36,991 bases of DNA, from positions 1 to 36,991 of the forward strand of contig CAMJLB010000016.1 of assembly GCA_946406555.1 (NCBI GenBank). Direction: 5' to 3'. Source of the DNA: an uncultured Prevotellaceae bacterium. GTDB lineage: Bacteria > Bacteroidota > Bacteroidia > Bacteroidales > Bacteroidaceae. The translations under genes were made by a program, and so were the position numbers. Of the stretch, positions 1 through 8,335 are shown piece by piece. Position 1 is the first letter of the stretch, and every line of letters begins with the position of its first letter. Under the pieces are notes generated by a model that was not told the DNA's origin, made no database searches, and saw nothing but the letters and a program-made list of their open reading frames with translations.

Positions 1-444
1 GAACTGAAGGAGGTCGACGTGCAGGTGCTCAAGGGCGTGGTCTACATCTCGCTGGCCGACAACATGCTCTACAAGAGCGGAAGCTATGAAATCAACGACC
101 GCGCTCAGGAGACGCTATCGAAGATTGCCAAAATCATCACCGACTACAAGGACTACGACGTGCTCATCGAGGGCAATACCGACAACGTGCCCATCTCGCG
201 CCCCAACATACGCAACAACTGGGACCTCTCCTGTCTGCGTGCATCGAGCGTGGTGCAAGAACTGCAGAACAAGTATGGCGTAGACCCGAAGAGGCTCACC
301 GCCGGCGGACGGGGCGAATACAACCCCCTGCAGGGCAACGACACCGAGCTGGGCAAACAGCGCAACCGCCGCACACAGATTATCATCACGCCGAAGCTCG
401 ACGAGTTCATGGAACTCATCGGCGAGGCTCCTGAAACTGAATAG
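1..444 (+). CDS. OmpA-family C-terminal domain protein (5' end outside window)
   Basis: The reading frame is open from base 1, so the gene begins upstream; the GTG at 19 is internal. The visible 147 residues form an OmpA/MotB-like peptidoglycan-binding domain. The signs are GNTDNVPI, NNWDLSCLRASSV, the RLTAGGRGEYNP segment and the closing NRRTQIIITP. The family binds diaminopimelate in peptidoglycan and ties envelope proteins to the wall, so the product is probably periplasmic or outer-membrane. The N-terminal part, which would show whether it has a coiled coil or barrel, is missing. A strong terminator follows the stop codon, so it is the last gene of its transcript. Confidence 0.85.
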   Translation, partial: ELKEVDVQVLKGVVYISLADNMLYKSGSYEINDRAQETLSKIAKIITDYKDYDVLIEGNTDNVPISRPNIRNNWDLSCLRASSVVQELQNKYGVDPKRLTAGGRGEYNPLQGNDTELGKQRNRRTQIIITPKLDEFMELIGEAPETE

Positions 445-461
445 GCTGAAAAAGGAAATAG

Positions 462-498
462 AAAAAAGTCCGAATCCTTTGACGGTTCGGACTTTTTT
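462..498 (+). terminator. Rho-independent terminator after the OmpA-type gene
   Basis: A 13-base arm at 462-474 (A-run then GTCCGAA) is the exact reverse complement of 486-498 (TTCGGAC then T-run), with an 11-base loop. The T-run follows the GC part directly. The loop also carries the TTTG of the next promoter. Confidence 0.9.
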
Positions 499-508
499 CG
501 TAACTTTG
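478..508 (+). promoter_or_regulatory. Bacteroidetes-type promoter of the GH43-like gene
   Basis: TTTG at 478-481 and TAACTTTG at 501-508 are separated by 19 bases, matching the sigma-ABfr -33/-7 consensus. The -33 box lies inside the loop of the upstream terminator. Transcription should start near 515, leaving a leader of about 58 bases. Confidence 0.75.
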
Positions 509-572
509 CATTAAATTATTAAGAAAACTTACTACTGCAGGAATATTCATTCATCAATAACAAAAAACTGAA

Positions 573-1625
573 ATGAAGAAAACATTACTTTCGGCAGCAC
601 TGGCCATCGGCGCCCTCTCTGCCTCGGCCCAGAACATTGTGAAGGGCGACTATGGTTACCTGTACTGCCACATGAGCGACCGTGGCGAATATACGGCCTA
701 TGCCATCAGCCGTGACGGCATGAACTACGAAGACATCATTGGCGGCGATGCCATCATGGACCCCAAGGTGCACGCCCGCATCGAGGGCGGACAGCGCGAT
801 GCCTACATCACCCGCGCCTGGAACGGCAAGGGCTTCGTGATGGTGACCACCGACATGTGTGTGGCCAAGAGCCATAAGTGGGACAACTACGGCATAGACC
901 TGCTGAAGAGCGACGACCTCATCAACTGGACATCGGTGACCTTCGACTATCGCAAAGGCACCAGCATCTTCTTAAACCCCGAGGCACCAAGCGTATATAA
1001 GGACTGGTCGACCATCAACCGCGTATGGGCCCCACAGATATTCTGGGATCCCAACTACACTTGGGAGAATGGCGACAAGGGCGGCTACTGCATCTACTAC
1101 TCCATGCTGAACCGCCCCGAAGAGAAGTATGACCGCATGTACTACAGCTATGCCGACAAGTCGTTTACCAAGCTGACGCAGCCCAAGCTGCTCTTCGACT
1201 GGGGCTATGCTACCATCGATGCCGACATCAACCTGCTCGACGACGGCCTCTACCACATGCTCATCAAGAAAGAGGGCGGCAAGCCCGGCATATATACCGC
1301 CACTTCGAAAAACCTGACCAGTGACTGGGGCGAGCCCGTGGAGAACGACTACGTGAGCTTCGAGGGCCGGAAGAACTGCGAGGGATCGAGTGCCTTCCAG
1401 CTCATGGGCGAGAAGACATGGCGCGTGGCCTACATACAGTATAGCGACAATCCTAAACACTATCGCATCTGCGAGGCCGACGAGAACCTGCGCAACTTCA
1501 AGAACCCACAAGACATCAAGGGCGTCACCGGACCACAGCACGGCTCGTTCATGCGTCTCACAAAGAAAGAATATAACCGACTGAAGAAATGGTCGGACAA
1601 GCAAAATGCAAAAGCAAAAAAATAA
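573..1625 (+). CDS. Secreted glycoside hydrolase, family 43-like (arabinosidase/xylosidase type)
   Basis: The 350-residue protein starts with a typical signal peptide (MKKTLLSAALAIGALSASAQ). The rest looks like a five-bladed GH43 beta-propeller: RDAYIT near residue 75, VWAPQIFWDP near 151, IDADINLLDDG near 215 and CEGSSAF near 269. By comparison with GH43 enzymes, E270 in the EG motif is the likely general acid and an Asp of the DAD motif the pKa modulator; the base is probably an Asp near the N-terminus. Family members remove arabinose or xylose units from plant polysaccharides in the periplasm or at the surface. The substrate cannot be read from the sequence. The downstream gene begins inside its last codons. 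No SusC/SusD pair is nearby, so this is not a classical polysaccharide utilisation locus. Confidence 0.85.
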   Translation: MKKTLLSAALAIGALSASAQNIVKGDYGYLYCHMSDRGEYTAYAISRDGMNYEDIIGGDAIMDPKVHARIEGGQRDAYITRAWNGKGFVMVTTDMCVAKSHKWDNYGIDLLKSDDLINWTSVTFDYRKGTSIFLNPEAPSVYKDWSTINRVWAPQIFWDPNYTWENGDKGGYCIYYSMLNRPEEKYDRMYYSYADKSFTKLTQPKLLFDWGYATIDADINLLDDGLYHMLIKKEGGKPGIYTATSKNLTSDWGEPVENDYVSFEGRKNCEGSSAFQLMGEKTWRVAYIQYSDNPKHYRICEADENLRNFKNPQDIKGVTGPQHGSFMRLTKKEYNRLKKWSDKQNAKAKK

Positions 1626-3543
1626 ACAGAAAAAGCCCCAAGCGCAGGCTCCTGCCACCAAGCCCGAAAACAGGCTGACGGAAGGAAGCCTGCGCTTCTA
1701 TCCGTTATTGCTCGCCACGACTGCCTTGCTGATAACCTGCGGGTTACTTATCTTCCATGAAAGCGACTACCTCTTCCGCGCACAGGAGCTGAATCTCTTC
1801 CTTTACACCCCGCTGTTCCTAAAACAGCAGATGGTAGTGGCAGGTGGCTTTCTTTCTTACACCGGAGCTTATTTCACACAGTATTTCTACCATCCCTGGT
1901 TAGGCGCAATGCTGCTCTGTATGTGGTTAGGCTCGCTTATGTGGCTTGTGAAGAAAGCCTTCGGCGTGCCTTCACGCTGGGCTGTCCTGCTACTGATACC
2001 TGCCGCCTTGGTACTGCTCACCGACTTCAACCTGGGCTACTGGTTCTACTACCTAAAACTTCATGGCCATTTTTTTGTCACCGCCATAGGCACCTCGGCA
2101 GCCGTGGCGCTTGCATGGGCCTACAGGGCTGTCATGGGCAGCGGCCGTGGCGATAGAGTCGCCACATACAGAATGGTGGGAGCGCAGACGCTCATGACCA
2201 TTGCCGCCCTCGTGGGCTACCCGCTCATGGGGTTCTATGCCTTGCTGGCTGTGGCACTGATGGGCGTCGTAACGTGGCGTCTGCCACTGTCGCTCACCTT
2301 AAAGGCCATTGCCACCACACTGGCCGTGCTGCTCATGGCCTTTGTGCCCATGGTCTACTACCGCCTCGTGTACTACCAGACCAGCTGGGACAACATCTGG
2401 TGGACGGCACTGCCCAACTATCCCGACACCGACGGTCTCTCCCCTTACTATTATACTTATATGGCACTTGTGGCAAGTCTGCTGGCTTTTGCCGCCTGTT
2501 ACCTGCCAGGGCGCAAGCCATCGCCCATTGCCAAGCCCTTCCTGTGGGGTGGAACCCAGCTGTTGCTCACAGCAGCCATCGCTGCCGGCACATGGCACTT
2601 CTGGTATAAGGACACCACCTTCCACGAAGAGCTGCAGATGAATGCCTGTGTGGAGCAACAAGACTGGGAAGGCGTGCTCGCCATCGCACGCAGTCATGAA
2701 GGCGAGCCCACCCGCATGATGGTGACGCTGAAAAACCTGGCACTCTTTAGACTCGGGCGGGCAGGCAATGAGATGTACAACTATAGAGATGGTGCACGCC
2801 AACCTGCTGCCAGCTTCGAACTGCGCATGGCACAGCTCAGCGGAAAGAACCTCTACCTGTACTACGGCCTGCCCAACTACTGCTACCGCTGGTGCCTGGA
2901 AGACGGTGTGGAATATGGCTGGCGCGTGGAGCATCTGAAAAACATGACGCTCTGCTCTATACTGAACCAAGAACACACCGTGGCAAAAAAATACATCGAC
3001 CTGCTGAAACAGACCAAATACTATGGCGAGTGGGCAGAGCGCTACGAACCGCTGACGCAGCCTATTGCACAAAAGAAAGTAGACAGCGACCCGGCCCTGG
3101 GCCCCATACGCCGACTGATGAACGGCATCGACATACTGGGTAGCGACCAGTCGCTCGTAGAACTGTTTCTGCTCAACATTCATGCCTACCGCAAGACCGA
3201 CGACCTGGTATGTGCCGAGCTGGTGCTGCTCTCGGCCTTGCAGCTGAAAGACATTCCCGCCTTCTGGAGGGCATTCAACCAGTATGCCCTGCTCATGAAA
3301 GACCGCCACATACCGCGACACTATCAAGAGGCTGCCTATTTGTATGGGCATCTTGAAAACACGGTCGACATAAGCCGCATGCCCTTCGACGAGAGCGTCA
3401 GGCAAAGCTATGAGGCATTCATGAAGCTGGCGCAGCAATGCCAGAACATGAGCGAGGAGCGCATGAAGGATGTGTTCTATCCCCGGTTCGGCAACACTTT
3501 CTACTACAACTACTTCCTCATGCGAAACATGAAGTCGTATTAA
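1606..3543 (+). CDS. DUF6057-like polytopic membrane protein
   Basis: The 645-residue protein has a Lys/Gln-rich cytoplasmic start. About eight hydrophobic segments follow over residues 30-345. A soluble C-terminal half of about 300 residues contains helical, TPR-like stretches. It resembles the Bacteroidales family DUF6057, whose function is not known. The ATG lies 20 bases inside the GH43-like gene, in another frame, so the two are probably translationally coupled. The lipoprotein gene follows 36 bases later. This linkage suggests an envelope role for the three proteins together, but no reaction can be assigned. Confidence 0.8.
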   Translation: MQKQKNKQKKPQAQAPATKPENRLTEGSLRFYPLLLATTALLITCGLLIFHESDYLFRAQELNLFLYTPLFLKQQMVVAGGFLSYTGAYFTQYFYHPWLGAMLLCMWLGSLMWLVKKAFGVPSRWAVLLLIPAALVLLTDFNLGYWFYYLKLHGHFFVTAIGTSAAVALAWAYRAVMGSGRGDRVATYRMVGAQTLMTIAALVGYPLMGFYALLAVALMGVVTWRLPLSLTLKAIATTLAVLLMAFVPMVYYRLVYYQTSWDNIWWTALPNYPDTDGLSPYYYTYMALVASLLAFAACYLPGRKPSPIAKPFLWGGTQLLLTAAIAAGTWHFWYKDTTFHEELQMNACVEQQDWEGVLAIARSHEGEPTRMMVTLKNLALFRLGRAGNEMYNYRDGARQPAASFELRMAQLSGKNLYLYYGLPNYCYRWCLEDGVEYGWRVEHLKNMTLCSILNQEHTVAKKYIDLLKQTKYYGEWAERYEPLTQPIAQKKVDSDPALGPIRRLMNGIDILGSDQSLVELFLLNIHAYRKTDDLVCAELVLLSALQLKDIPAFWRAFNQYALLMKDRHIPRHYQEAAYLYGHLENTVDISRMPFDESVRQSYEAFMKLAQQCQNMSEERMKDVFYPRFGNTFYYNYFLMRNMKSY

Positions 3544-3579
3544 AGTTTTTGAGTATTTTGAGTTTTTGAGTTTACGACC

Positions 3580-5079
3580 ATGATAAGGAACTGCTTTTGT
3601 TTTCTTTCCATTATACTGCTTACGGCCTGCAACAAATCCGAAGTGCCCACTGACTACGCCGAGGCCAACGCCCCTGCAGCCATCTATCCCGACTATCAGG
3701 GGGTGACAGTGCCTGTAAACATGGCACCGCTGCACTTTGAGTGGACGGGCCAGGCCGACGAGGTGGTGACAAGCCTCACCGTTGCCGACGAGCAGCTGGT
3801 GCTCGGCGGGACAAAGGTATGCCCCACCCCATCGGAATGGCAACAGCTCGCAGCCAAGGCCGTGGGGGGCGACAGCATTCGCGTAGACATGTATGCAAGA
3901 AGCGGCAACGACTGGAAGCACTATCGCCCCTTCGGCATCTATGTGTCGCCCGACTCCATCGATCCATGGATCAGCTATCGTCTCATCTCTCCCAGCTACG
4001 TCACCTACGAAGAGCTCACGCTCAACCAGCGATGCCTGGAGAGCTATGAAGAGCGCGTCATCTACGACAACATGCTCTGCTCTACCGAGCAGAACGGACA
4101 GTGCATCAACTGTCACCACTCGCAGCTGGGCAACCCCCGGCGCACCATGTTCCATGCACGTCAGAACATGGGGGGCACGATGATCAACTACGACGGCCAG
4201 CTGCTGAAGGTAAACCTGAAGACCGACGCCACGCTCTCGGCCGGTGTCTATCCCGCATGGCACCCTACGCTGCCAAACCTCATCGCCTTCTCGACCAACC
4301 TCACGATGCAGAGCTTCCATACCCGCGACATCGACAAGATCGAGGTGCTCGACTCGCAGAGCGACCTTATTCTCTACGACATCGACAAAAACGAAGTGGC
4401 CACCATCGAGAACGCCCCTACAGAATTTGAGACCTTCCCCTGCTGGACTCCCGACGGCCGCTGGCTCTACTACGCGTCGGCCCGCTTCGAGTATGCCGAC
4501 ACTGCCCGCAGCGAGGAGGCCGAGGCCATCATGCGCTACAAAGACATACGCTACAACATCTATCGCAAAGCCTTCGATCCTGCCAACCGTCTCTTCGGGC
4601 CACGCGAACTGGTCTTTGCCGCCGACTCACTGGGGCTGAGTGCTACGTTGCCACGTATCTCGCCCAATGGCCGCTACCTGCTAATGGCCGTGGGCGAATG
4701 GGGCACGTTCCACATCTGGCACCGCGATGCCGACCTCTGGCTCATCGACTTGCAAAAGAACAATGAGGCACGGCCTTTCACCGAAGTGAACAGCGCCGAG
4801 GTGGAATCGTATCACACCTGGAGCACTTCGGGACGCTGGATCGTTTTCAGCAGCAGGCGCGACGACGGCAACTACACCCGCCCCTTCTTTGCCCATGTCG
4901 ACGAGCACGGCCATGCCACCAAGCCCTTCGAACTGCCTGCCGAAGACCCAAACTACCACCGGGAGTTGATGAAGAGCTACAACGTGCCCGAGTTCCTGCT
5001 CGGCCCCGTCGAGATAGCGCCACAGACCTTTGCCGATGCGCTGAAAAAAGAGGCAAAGGCGGTGCGGTTCGTACAATAA
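3580..5079 (+). CDS. Beta-propeller (PD40/TolB-like) lipoprotein with a CxxCH motif
   Basis: The 499-residue protein has a lipoprotein signal peptide (lipobox LLTAC, Cys17). The C-terminal two thirds carry PD40/WD40-like repeats, seen as WTPDGRWLYY, ISPNGRYLLM and WSTSGRWIVF, which indicate a propeller. Before the propeller is CINCH (residues 175-179), a perfect c-type haem attachment motif, followed directly by a second His. Close Bacteroidales relatives are often loosely named as cytochrome c biogenesis proteins, but the sequence itself shows a propeller lipoprotein. If haem is bound, the protein would be a periplasmic mono-haem electron carrier or sensor; otherwise the Cys pair may bind metal or form a disulfide. 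It is the last gene of the cluster and is followed by a terminator. Confidence 0.8.
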   Translation: MIRNCFCFLSIILLTACNKSEVPTDYAEANAPAAIYPDYQGVTVPVNMAPLHFEWTGQADEVVTSLTVADEQLVLGGTKVCPTPSEWQQLAAKAVGGDSIRVDMYARSGNDWKHYRPFGIYVSPDSIDPWISYRLISPSYVTYEELTLNQRCLESYEERVIYDNMLCSTEQNGQCINCHHSQLGNPRRTMFHARQNMGGTMINYDGQLLKVNLKTDATLSAGVYPAWHPTLPNLIAFSTNLTMQSFHTRDIDKIEVLDSQSDLILYDIDKNEVATIENAPTEFETFPCWTPDGRWLYYASARFEYADTARSEEAEAIMRYKDIRYNIYRKAFDPANRLFGPRELVFAADSLGLSATLPRISPNGRYLLMAVGEWGTFHIWHRDADLWLIDLQKNNEARPFTEVNSAEVESYHTWSTSGRWIVFSSRRDDGNYTRPFFAHVDEHGHATKPFELPAEDPNYHRELMKSYNVPEFLLGPVEIAPQTFADALKKEAKAVRFVQ

Positions 5080-5095
5080 ACAGAGCTGTTCATAC

Positions 5096-5130
5096 AACGC
5101 AGGTGTCATTCTCGGGCACCTGCGTTTTTT
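5096..5130 (+). terminator. Rho-independent terminator after the propeller lipoprotein gene
   Basis: A perfect 10-base stem (5096-5105 with 5117-5126, core CGCAGGTG/CACCTGCG) has an 11-base loop and runs directly into a T-tract at 5125-5130. Confidence 0.9.
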
Positions 5131-5135
5131 ATTTG

Positions 5136-5143
5136 TACCTTTG
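5136..5143 (+). promoter_or_regulatory. -7 box (TACCTTTG) of the DUF4153 gene
   Basis: TACCTTTG lies just after the terminator and 37 bases before the ATG. No good TTTG is seen at -33, so only the -7 element is claimed. Confidence 0.55.
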
Positions 5144-5180
5144 CCACATCAAAAATCACGAATATAAAGGTACATAAAAA

Positions 5181-6416
5181 ATGAAGACAAACAAGCTCTC
5201 ACTCATCAACTTGAAAAACTGCCTGCGCGAGACCAGCCTGCGCTTCCCCGCTGCTATTGGCTATGCAGCACTGTTCACCATCCTCACTATGGCACTGGTT
5301 TGGCATCCACACCTACTTCCCAAAAGCCAGGCTTTCAACCTACAGGCTTTCCTGGCCGAAGGTGCCCTGCTATCAGTGATGCTGAAACTATGCAAGGAGA
5401 CAGGCCAGACAAACTTCGGCCGCAACGCCTGGCTCTGCCATTTATCGTTGGCCGCCGTTGCCATGCTGTGGATGCCACTCGACTATCTGGGGCAGGAACT
5501 CATCACGGCACATCTGTCGATTGCCGTACTGCTCTTCTGCCTCTGCATCTTCCTGCCTTTCCGACGCGAGACCGACGACATTGCCTCGAGCAACCTGGGT
5601 GCACGCATCATCAAGGCAGCCATCTTCTGCCCGCTCGCCGGCATCGTTCCAACCGTGCTGCTTTCTGGACTTATAGCATTCTCCTTCCCATTGTTTTTTC
5701 AACTCTCGGCCATCGACAAGGACTATATGTCTATCGCCATTATCTTTCTGCTTTTTCTGCCTTTCCTATTGTTCCTGTCGCGTGTCCCCAAAGGCAAGCG
5801 ACTCGTCTGCCATCAGCTGAAGGTGGGCAAATTTGCCATCGTGCTCATTCGCCAGATCACCATGCCCTTGGCCGTGATCTACATGTGCATTCTCTATTGC
5901 TACGATGCCCACATTGCCTTGGCATGGGAGTTGCCTAATGGCGGCGTATCATATATGGTGGCCATCATGGCAGCCATGGTGTTTGCCATAGAGTTCTATC
6001 TCTATTTTGTGAGTCGTGGCAACCAGGACTACACGGTGAACTGGTATCTGCGCTGGTTACCCATATTCATAATGCCACTCCTTGCCCTAATGAGCATTGG
6101 CATCTGCCGGCGCATAGCCGACTACGGCTTGACGGCTTCACGCCTCTATCTCGCCACGCTCAACGTATGGTTCTACGTCGTCTTCCTCCTCATGTTCTCC
6201 ACCCGGGCCAGGCGCATACATTGGATTCCGCTCTCGTTCGCAGCCCTGTTTGCCCTCACCTCATTCCTGCCATTCAACTACAATACGGTTGCACGGCTTT
6301 ATATAGTCAACGATGTGCAACAGCGCATCGCCCAGCACGACACCGACGATAGCGAGATTCTTTCGCGTCAAGACTATCTGCGCAACACCTACGGCTACGA
6401 GGTTACCACAGAATGA
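5181..6416 (+). CDS. DUF4153 family membrane protein
   Basis: The 411-residue protein has about ten hydrophobic segments across its whole length and a short hydrophilic tail. The opening (LINLKNCLRETSLRFP, then a membrane segment) and the layout fit DUF4153, a Bacteroidetes inner-membrane family of unknown function. The LytTR gene starts 49 bases after the stop codon, with only a short non-coding stretch between. LytTR proteins are often encoded beside their membrane partner, so this protein may supply the signal, but that is inference. Confidence 0.8.
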   Translation: MKTNKLSLINLKNCLRETSLRFPAAIGYAALFTILTMALVWHPHLLPKSQAFNLQAFLAEGALLSVMLKLCKETGQTNFGRNAWLCHLSLAAVAMLWMPLDYLGQELITAHLSIAVLLFCLCIFLPFRRETDDIASSNLGARIIKAAIFCPLAGIVPTVLLSGLIAFSFPLFFQLSAIDKDYMSIAIIFLLFLPFLLFLSRVPKGKRLVCHQLKVGKFAIVLIRQITMPLAVIYMCILYCYDAHIALAWELPNGGVSYMVAIMAAMVFAIEFYLYFVSRGNQDYTVNWYLRWLPIFIMPLLALMSIGICRRIADYGLTASRLYLATLNVWFYVVFLLMFSTRARRIHWIPLSFAALFALTSFLPFNYNTVARLYIVNDVQQRIAQHDTDDSEILSRQDYLRNTYGYEVTTE

Positions 6417-6465
6417 TACTTCTGCAAACAATAAAAAGCCCTCTCGTAACGTTATAGCAACATAT

Positions 6466-6828
6466 ATGGAATGGCTCAGAATATCGACAAGCAACGAGTT
6501 GGTGCGCGTCGCCACGGACGAGATAGTCTACGTCCGTGCCGACGGCAACTACTCCGACCTTGTGCTCACCAGCGGCAAAAGCCACAAAATGACATTCCAA
6601 CTACACTATTTCGACGAAACATTCCAGCTCTTGAGGCACAATATGTTTGTGAGGGTAGGCCGTAGCCTCATCGTCAACAAGCGATACATCTACGTCATCA
6701 ATCTCACCGACCACCTCCTGATGTTTGCCGGACAACAGATAACTGGCGACATCAAGCCACTTCAGGTGTCGCGCGACTCGCTGAAACAGCTGAAGGAAAT
6801 GCTGGAAAAAGAGAAAGGAAATGAATAA
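6466..6828 (+). CDS. Stand-alone LytTR DNA-binding protein
   Basis: The 120-residue protein is almost entirely one LytTR domain, with segments such as EIVYVRADGNYSDLVL, FVRVGRSLIVNKRYI and the C-terminal beta-strand that typically contact DNA. It has no receiver domain, so it cannot be a classical two-component regulator. I chose the ATG at 6466 because translation further upstream (from 6313) would overlap the DUF4153 gene and lies outside the domain. The TAA stop overlaps the ATG of the next gene (TAATG), which suggests coupled translation. Its target may be its own operon. Confidence 0.88.
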   Translation: MEWLRISTSNELVRVATDEIVYVRADGNYSDLVLTSGKSHKMTFQLHYFDETFQLLRHNMFVRVGRSLIVNKRYIYVINLTDHLLMFAGQQITGDIKPLQVSRDSLKQLKEMLEKEKGNE

Positions 6829-7742
6829 TGCACGATAAGAAACCCGATACGACAACCCAGCCCACAGGCGAGAAGCCTATCATCATCATTGAGCGCGACG
6901 ACAAGGACGAAGCCGCGACTGTCGAGGTGAGAAGGGTCTGGTGGAAACCTTCCTGGCACCAGCTGCTCGAAGTGGTATTGCTGCTCTTGCTCCTGCTGTT
7001 GGCCTTTGCCGGATACAGGGTCTGGGGCTATTTCCACCGCATAGGAGTGCCTATTTCCATAACCCCCGAGGAGAACATTGAGAAGCTGAAGCTGCCCGCC
7101 CGCCAAGAGACCGCCGAGGTGGTGATGACAAGCGACAGCATACTGGGCGTGGCACTCGATTTCTATGCCCTGCACGGGCTGCGGGCCACGCTTGAGTTCC
7201 AGGAGCCCGACACTGCCGACCACGCAGTGTTTCTCTACTCACGCTCTGCCGACCACACGCCGGCCAACGAATACGAAGGCTCGCTGGTAGTTCAGGGAAG
7301 GGAGCTGCAAAGCGACCGCTCCCGTCTGGGCTACATGGCCATGCTGGATAATCAGATGGTCATAGGCATTTCGCGTAGCGACATGGTGAAAGACTACGTG
7401 GCCGAGCAGGGTGGTTCGTTCTTCCGCCAGTACATCTTGGTGAGCAACGGCGTGCTGCCAGGCCATTTCCGCCTGCACGGCAAGGTAGAGCGCAGAGCCA
7501 TTGGGCGCATAGGCGACACACTATATTTTATAGCCACCCGCCATCAAGAGACGCTTTGGGACTTTGCCGATGCCCTGCGTGAGTATGGTTTCAGCGATGC
7601 CATCTACATCACTGGCGGCAACGACTACAACTATTATCGCTCTCGCGATGGCAAGCGCCACGATATTGCAGACCCTGCCAACTACCCCCACACGAAATGG
7701 GCTGGCATCATACCCTGGCTGGTATTCAGAAAGGCAGAGTGA
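6828..7742 (+). CDS. Membrane-anchored protein with NAGPA-like (phosphodiester glycosidase) domain
   Basis: The 304-residue protein has a charged N-terminus of about 45 residues, one strong membrane helix (Leu-rich, about residues 47-65) and an extracytoplasmic domain of about 235 residues. Segments such as LVSNGVLPGHFRLHGKVERRAIGRIG and FADALREYGFSDAIYITGG resemble the phosphodiester glycosidase (NAGPA) fold, where GK...RRA and the late GG turn are conserved. The match is partial (ITGG where LDGG is usual), so enzymatic activity is uncertain. It is translationally coupled to the LytTR regulator. It ends only four bases from the convergent phosphopantetheinyl transferase gene, leaving no room for a terminator. 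Confidence 0.65.
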   Translation: MHDKKPDTTTQPTGEKPIIIIERDDKDEAATVEVRRVWWKPSWHQLLEVVLLLLLLLLAFAGYRVWGYFHRIGVPISITPEENIEKLKLPARQETAEVVMTSDSILGVALDFYALHGLRATLEFQEPDTADHAVFLYSRSADHTPANEYEGSLVVQGRELQSDRSRLGYMAMLDNQMVIGISRSDMVKDYVAEQGGSFFRQYILVSNGVLPGHFRLHGKVERRAIGRIGDTLYFIATRHQETLWDFADALREYGFSDAIYITGGNDYNYYRSRDGKRHDIADPANYPHTKWAGIIPWLVFRKAE

Positions 7743-7746
7743 TTCA

Positions 7747-8304
7747 TCATTTACACACCGTATAAACATACCGTTCGTCGGGGCTTACCACAGTGGTAAA
7801 CTCCGACGGGCAGTTTCTCAAGACATCTTTCAGATCGTTGCTGATGCCCTCGCCCGAGAGCTTCAGCACAGCCTCCTTCATCGTCCACAACCTGATGAAG
7901 GCCACGTCGGGACGAGGTGAGTTCTGTATCAGCTCCACCTCCTCGTCGTTCATTGTGTAGCGCACCAGCGTGTCCTTGTATTCCCGCACCGATTCTACGT
8001 CAATGCCTACAGGCCGGTTGCTCAGCACGCAGACAGCCGCCTCCCGGCAATGGCTCATGTTGAAGTGTATCTCCGGATGGCCCACGATGCTGGGCTTGCC
8101 ATGCTCACCATATTCAAACACAGGTCTCTCGCCGATGCCATACTCCCGCCGCAGCCCCTCGCACAACAGCAGATAGGCCGCCGCACAGGTGCGCCTACCC
8201 AGTTCATGCCGAAAGCGCAAAGCCTGCTCGCGTCGCTGTTCGGAAAGCTGCGAAAGGGCTTCTGCAAGGTCGAAGTCCATGATATGATCATTCAGGTATA
8301 GCAT
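7747..8304 (-). CDS. 4'-phosphopantetheinyl transferase, Sfp type
   Basis: The 185-residue protein carries the motifs of the Sfp/EntD superfamily: GKPSI with IHFNMSHC, the metal-binding VGIDVE, and RLWTMKEAVLKLSGEG (the WxxKEA motif). These enzymes transfer the phosphopantetheine arm of coenzyme A to a serine of carrier proteins. The short length is usual for Bacteroidetes members. It is the second gene after the AraC-type regulator, 31 bases downstream on the same strand, and is probably co-transcribed with it. The NRPS-like protein encoded at 29003-32071 has a carrier domain that needs such an enzyme, so a functional link is plausible although the genes are 20 kb apart. Confidence 0.9.
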   Translation of the reverse strand: MLYLNDHIMDFDLAEALSQLSEQRREQALRFRHELGRRTCAAAYLLLCEGLRREYGIGERPVFEYGEHGKPSIVGHPEIHFNMSHCREAAVCVLSNRPVGIDVESVREYKDTLVRYTMNDEEVELIQNSPRPDVAFIRLWTMKEAVLKLSGEGISNDLKDVLRNCPSEFTTVVSPDERYVYTVCK

Positions 8305-8335
8305 TTTCTTTGCAATGTTTCGAAGGTATTTACAA

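Noticed and set aside
2299..4320. Long open frame (673 residues) on the minus strand
   Set aside because: It is antisense to the DUF6057 and propeller lipoprotein genes and has no protein-like features; it arises from GC-biased codon use.
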